Positions 4,688-6,876 of a stretch of DNA of 6,876 nucleotides are shown one piece after another; positions within the stretch are counted from its first letter, which is position 1, and each line of letters starts with the position of its first letter. This stretch comes from Methanocella_A sp035319305. Lineage in GTDB: Archaea > Halobacteriota > Methanocellia > Methanocellales > Methanocellaceae. The notes below the pieces were generated by a model that made no database searches, was not told where the DNA came from, and saw only the letters and a list, made by a program, of their open reading frames with translations. Where the stretch lies: contig DATHCY010000127.1 in the NCBI GenBank assembly GCA_035319305.1, positions 1-6,876 on the forward strand, written 5' to 3'. The translations under genes and the position numbers were made by a program.

Positions 4688-6876
4688 TTACCACCTCAGC
4701 GGATATTGCCATGACTCTTTCAGCGCCCCTGAGATCGTGTCGATGACCCGGGTGCCGTTCAGGCCGTTGATCAGGAACCTGTCGTCCTCTCGGATTGTAC
4801 CGATCATGGCGCAGGGTACGCCTTCCATGGTTCTCTCGAACGCCTTGGCATTTGTGGGCGAAACTGTAACCACGAACCGGCTGGCAGATTCTGAGAATAG
4901 CACCTGGGCGTCCCGGTAGAGTCTCTCGGCGGGTACCTTTGTCAGGTCTGCCTCTAGGCCCAGGCCTCCGGCAAAGGTGGTTTCCGCCAGAGCGACGGCC
5001 AGGCCGCCGTCGGAGCAGTCATGGCAGGATGCCACCAGGCCGGCATCGATCGCTTTGGATATGGCCTCATAGGTCCTGCGGGCGGTGGTCGAGTCCACTT
5101 TAGGCACGTTGCTGCCGACCATTTTCATCAGCGCGTAGAATCTGGAGCCGCCGAGCTCGTCTTTTGTTGTGCCGATGGCGTAGATCAGATCGCCGGGCAT
5201 CTTCGCGTCCATGGTGACGCACTTCCGGATGTCGGGGATCACGCCTACGGCGGAGAATAGCACTGTTGGTGGTATGGAGATCTTGTATTCTTTGCCGTCC
5301 TCGCCTTTTAGCTTGTAGTCGTTTTTCATGGAGTCTTTGCCGGAGATGCAGGGCGTGCCGAAGGCGGTGGTGTAGTCGTATAGTGCCTGGTTGGCCCGGA
5401 CTAATTGGGCAAGCTTGTGTTTGCCGTCGGGCGTTTTTTCCGGGTCGTAGATGGGGTCGCACCAGCAGAAGTTATCGAGAAGGGCGATCTGTCGGAGGCT
5501 GCCGCCGATGGCGATGATGTTTCTGATCGCTTCGTCGATGGCGCAGGCGGTCATGTGGTAGGTGTCGATGTCTCCGTAGAATGGGTTGATGCCGTTGGAT
5601 ACGGCGATTCCGTTCATCTGGTCGAGCAGTGGGCGTATTACGCCGGCGTCGCTGGGGCCGTCGTTGTTTATGCCGGTGAGGGGTTTGATGACTGAGCTTC
5701 CCTGTACTTCGTGGTCGTACTGGCGGATGGCCCATTCCTTGCTGGCGATGTTTAGATCGGAGAGTAGTTCCTGCAGGTATCCGGTAAGGCCTTCGGTTGG
5801 GAGTTCTCGGGGTTCGGGGTGCTTGATCGGCTTCCACTCTGCCTGTAGCTTCATCTCTGGCAGGCCTTCGTGTAGGAATTTCATATCGATGAGTGCTACG
5901 GTCTTTCCGTTGTAGAGGGCGTGGAATTTGCCGGTATCGGTGTATTTGCCGACTACGGTGGCTTCGACGCCTCGGCGCTTTGCCAGTTCCATAAATCGGC
6001 CTATTTTTTCGGGCGGGACTGCTAGGGTCATGCGTTCTTGAGCTTCGGAGAGGAGGATCTCCCATGGGTCTAGGCCGTGGTACTTTAGCGGTGCCTTTTC
6101 TAGGTGTAGTTCGCAGCCGTCGGAGAGCTGGGCGGTTTCTCCTACGGAGGATGATAGGCCGCCGGCGCCGTTGTCGGTGATGCAGGTGTATAGGCTGAGG
6201 TCTCTGGCTTCGATTAGCATGTCTAGCATCTTTTTTTGTGTGATGGGGTCGCCGATCTGCACTGCCGTGGCTGGGGAGTCTTCGTGTAATTCTTCGGAGG
6301 AAAATGTGGCGCCGTGGATGCCGTCTTTGCCGATTCGGCCGCCTGTCATGACGATAAGCGCCCCAGGTCTGACGTATTTGTCCTCGGATGGCTCGTCGTT
6401 GATCCGGGCGGGCATGATGCCTATCGAGCCGCAGTAGACTAGTGGTTTTCCTCCATAGCGGTCGTCGAATAAAATTGCGCCGTTGATTGTTGGGACGCCG
6501 CATTTGTTGCCGCCGTCCTTGATGCCTCGGACTACGCCTTCCATGATTCTTCTGGGGTGGAAGATCCTTGGGGGGAGGAGGCCGTTATAGTAGGGTGATG
6601 CGAAGCAGAGCACGTCGGTGTGGGCTATCAGTTTTGAGCCTTTGCCGGTGCCTGCGGAGTCTCGGTCGCAGCCTACGATGCCGGTGATGGCGCCGCCGTA
6701 GGGGTCGAGGGCGGACGGGCTGTTATGGGTCTCCACTTTAAACGTGATGTTGTAGTCGTTGGTAAACCTGATTACGCCGGCGTTATCCTTGAAAACGGAT
6801 ACTAGCCAGTTCTTTTCTTTGGCGATCTCTTCGGTGGATTTTCGGATGCAGGATTTGAACAGGCTCCTGATCTCGG
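4688..6876 (-). CDS. purL: FGAM synthase synthetase subunit PurL (5' end beyond window)
   Basis: The ATP-dependent synthetase that aminates formylglycinamide ribonucleotide using ammonia from PurQ. The frame is open to the right edge: 46 codons precede the internal GTG at 6736, which encodes Val of KVETHN and is not a start. Of 728 visible residues, motifs in order are ETHNSPSALDPYGGA (48-62, substrate/ATP region), GGRIGKDGIHGATFSS (178-193), DNGAGGLSS (234-242), SEAQERM (276-282), SGKDSM (511-516), HDCSDGGLA (about 618-626) and FSESASRF (660-667), giving both halves of the duplicated PurM-like fold. With more than 728 residues it exceeds the usual small PurL (about 715-740) and, from memory, resembles the long single-chain type of Desulfovibrio-like bacteria (about 990). 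That type may carry a PurS-like N-terminus, which would lie outside the window. It is the first gene of an operon with purQ. Confidence 0.96.
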   Translation of the reverse strand, partial: EIRSLFKSCIRKSTEEIAKEKNWLVSVFKDNAGVIRFTNDYNITFKVETHNSPSALDPYGGAITGIVGCDRDSAGTGKGSKLIAHTDVLCFASPYYNGLLPPRIFHPRRIMEGVVRGIKDGGNKCGVPTINGAILFDDRYGGKPLVYCGSIGIMPARINDEPSEDKYVRPGALIVMTGGRIGKDGIHGATFSSEELHEDSPATAVQIGDPITQKKMLDMLIEARDLSLYTCITDNGAGGLSSSVGETAQLSDGCELHLEKAPLKYHGLDPWEILLSEAQERMTLAVPPEKIGRFMELAKRRGVEATVVGKYTDTGKFHALYNGKTVALIDMKFLHEGLPEMKLQAEWKPIKHPEPRELPTEGLTGYLQELLSDLNIASKEWAIRQYDHEVQGSSVIKPLTGINNDGPSDAGVIRPLLDQMNGIAVSNGINPFYGDIDTYHMTACAIDEAIRNIIAIGGSLRQIALLDNFCWCDPIYDPEKTPDGKHKLAQLVRANQALYDYTTAFGTPCISGKDSMKNDYKLKGEDGKEYKISIPPTVLFSAVGVIPDIRKCVTMDAKMPGDLIYAIGTTKDELGGSRFYALMKMVGSNVPKVDSTTARRTYEAISKAIDAGLVASCHDCSDGGLAVALAETTFAGGLGLEADLTKVPAERLYRDAQVLFSESASRFVVTVSPTNAKAFERTMEGVPCAMIGTIREDDRFLINGLNGTRVIDTISGALKESWQYPLRW

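Noticed and set aside
4346..4714. 122-codon plus-strand frame opposite purQ
   Set aside because: Antisense shadow of a gene with a full set of catalytic motifs.
5472..6503. 343-codon minus-strand frame very rich in Arg and Pro
   Set aside because: It is a second frame inside purL; the composition is what out-of-frame reading of this GC-rich gene gives.
6734..6736. GTG as the purL start
   Set aside because: The frame stays open to the window edge with good PurL-like sequence before it; the codon is the Val of KVETHN.

Overview
The window looks like chromosomal DNA of a methanogenic euryarchaeon, probably of the Methanocellales/Methanosarcinales type. The support is two proteins with the archaeal type IV pilin N-terminus, archaeal-style promoters (purine-rich BRE plus TTTATATA or TTAAATAA boxes), GGTGA/GGTGG ribosome binding sites, and an IS1-family transposase of the kind I associate with methanogens. 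The lineage is inferred from gene types only.

Layout. Positions 3-125 (+) are the last 40 codons of an unidentified membrane protein. Positions 126-772 hold no convincing intact gene: there are strong inverted repeats near 166-240 and a decayed 3' end of an IS605/IS1341-type tnpB (483-650, -). Two paralogous pilin-like genes lie on the minus strand at 773-1246 and 2527-2937. They are separated by an IS1-family insertion sequence (about 1361-2411, +) whose transposase has three frameshifts but keeps all three catalytic acidic residues. The 890 bp between the second pilin and purQ (2938-3826) carry no recognisable gene. They hold a strong minus-strand promoter for that pilin, a cluster of dyads, a long leader with hairpins, a terminator-like hairpin, and a repeat made of two mirrored arrays of CAGAT units. 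From 3827 to the right edge, minus strand, lie purQ (complete) and purL (5' end outside the window), encoding the glutaminase and synthetase parts of formylglycinamidine ribonucleotide (FGAM) synthase in purine biosynthesis.

How it fits together. purL and purQ are 3 nt apart and clearly one operon, with the purQ ribosome binding site inside the last codons of purL. The pilins are probably membrane-anchored precursors that are processed and assembled into a surface filament, each from its own promoter. Both promoters have a dyad immediately upstream of the BRE/TATA, and the second pilin has a structured leader of about 250 nt. I see no evidence of a wholly new system. The least explained material is the regulatory DNA around the pilins and the CAGAT inverted array.
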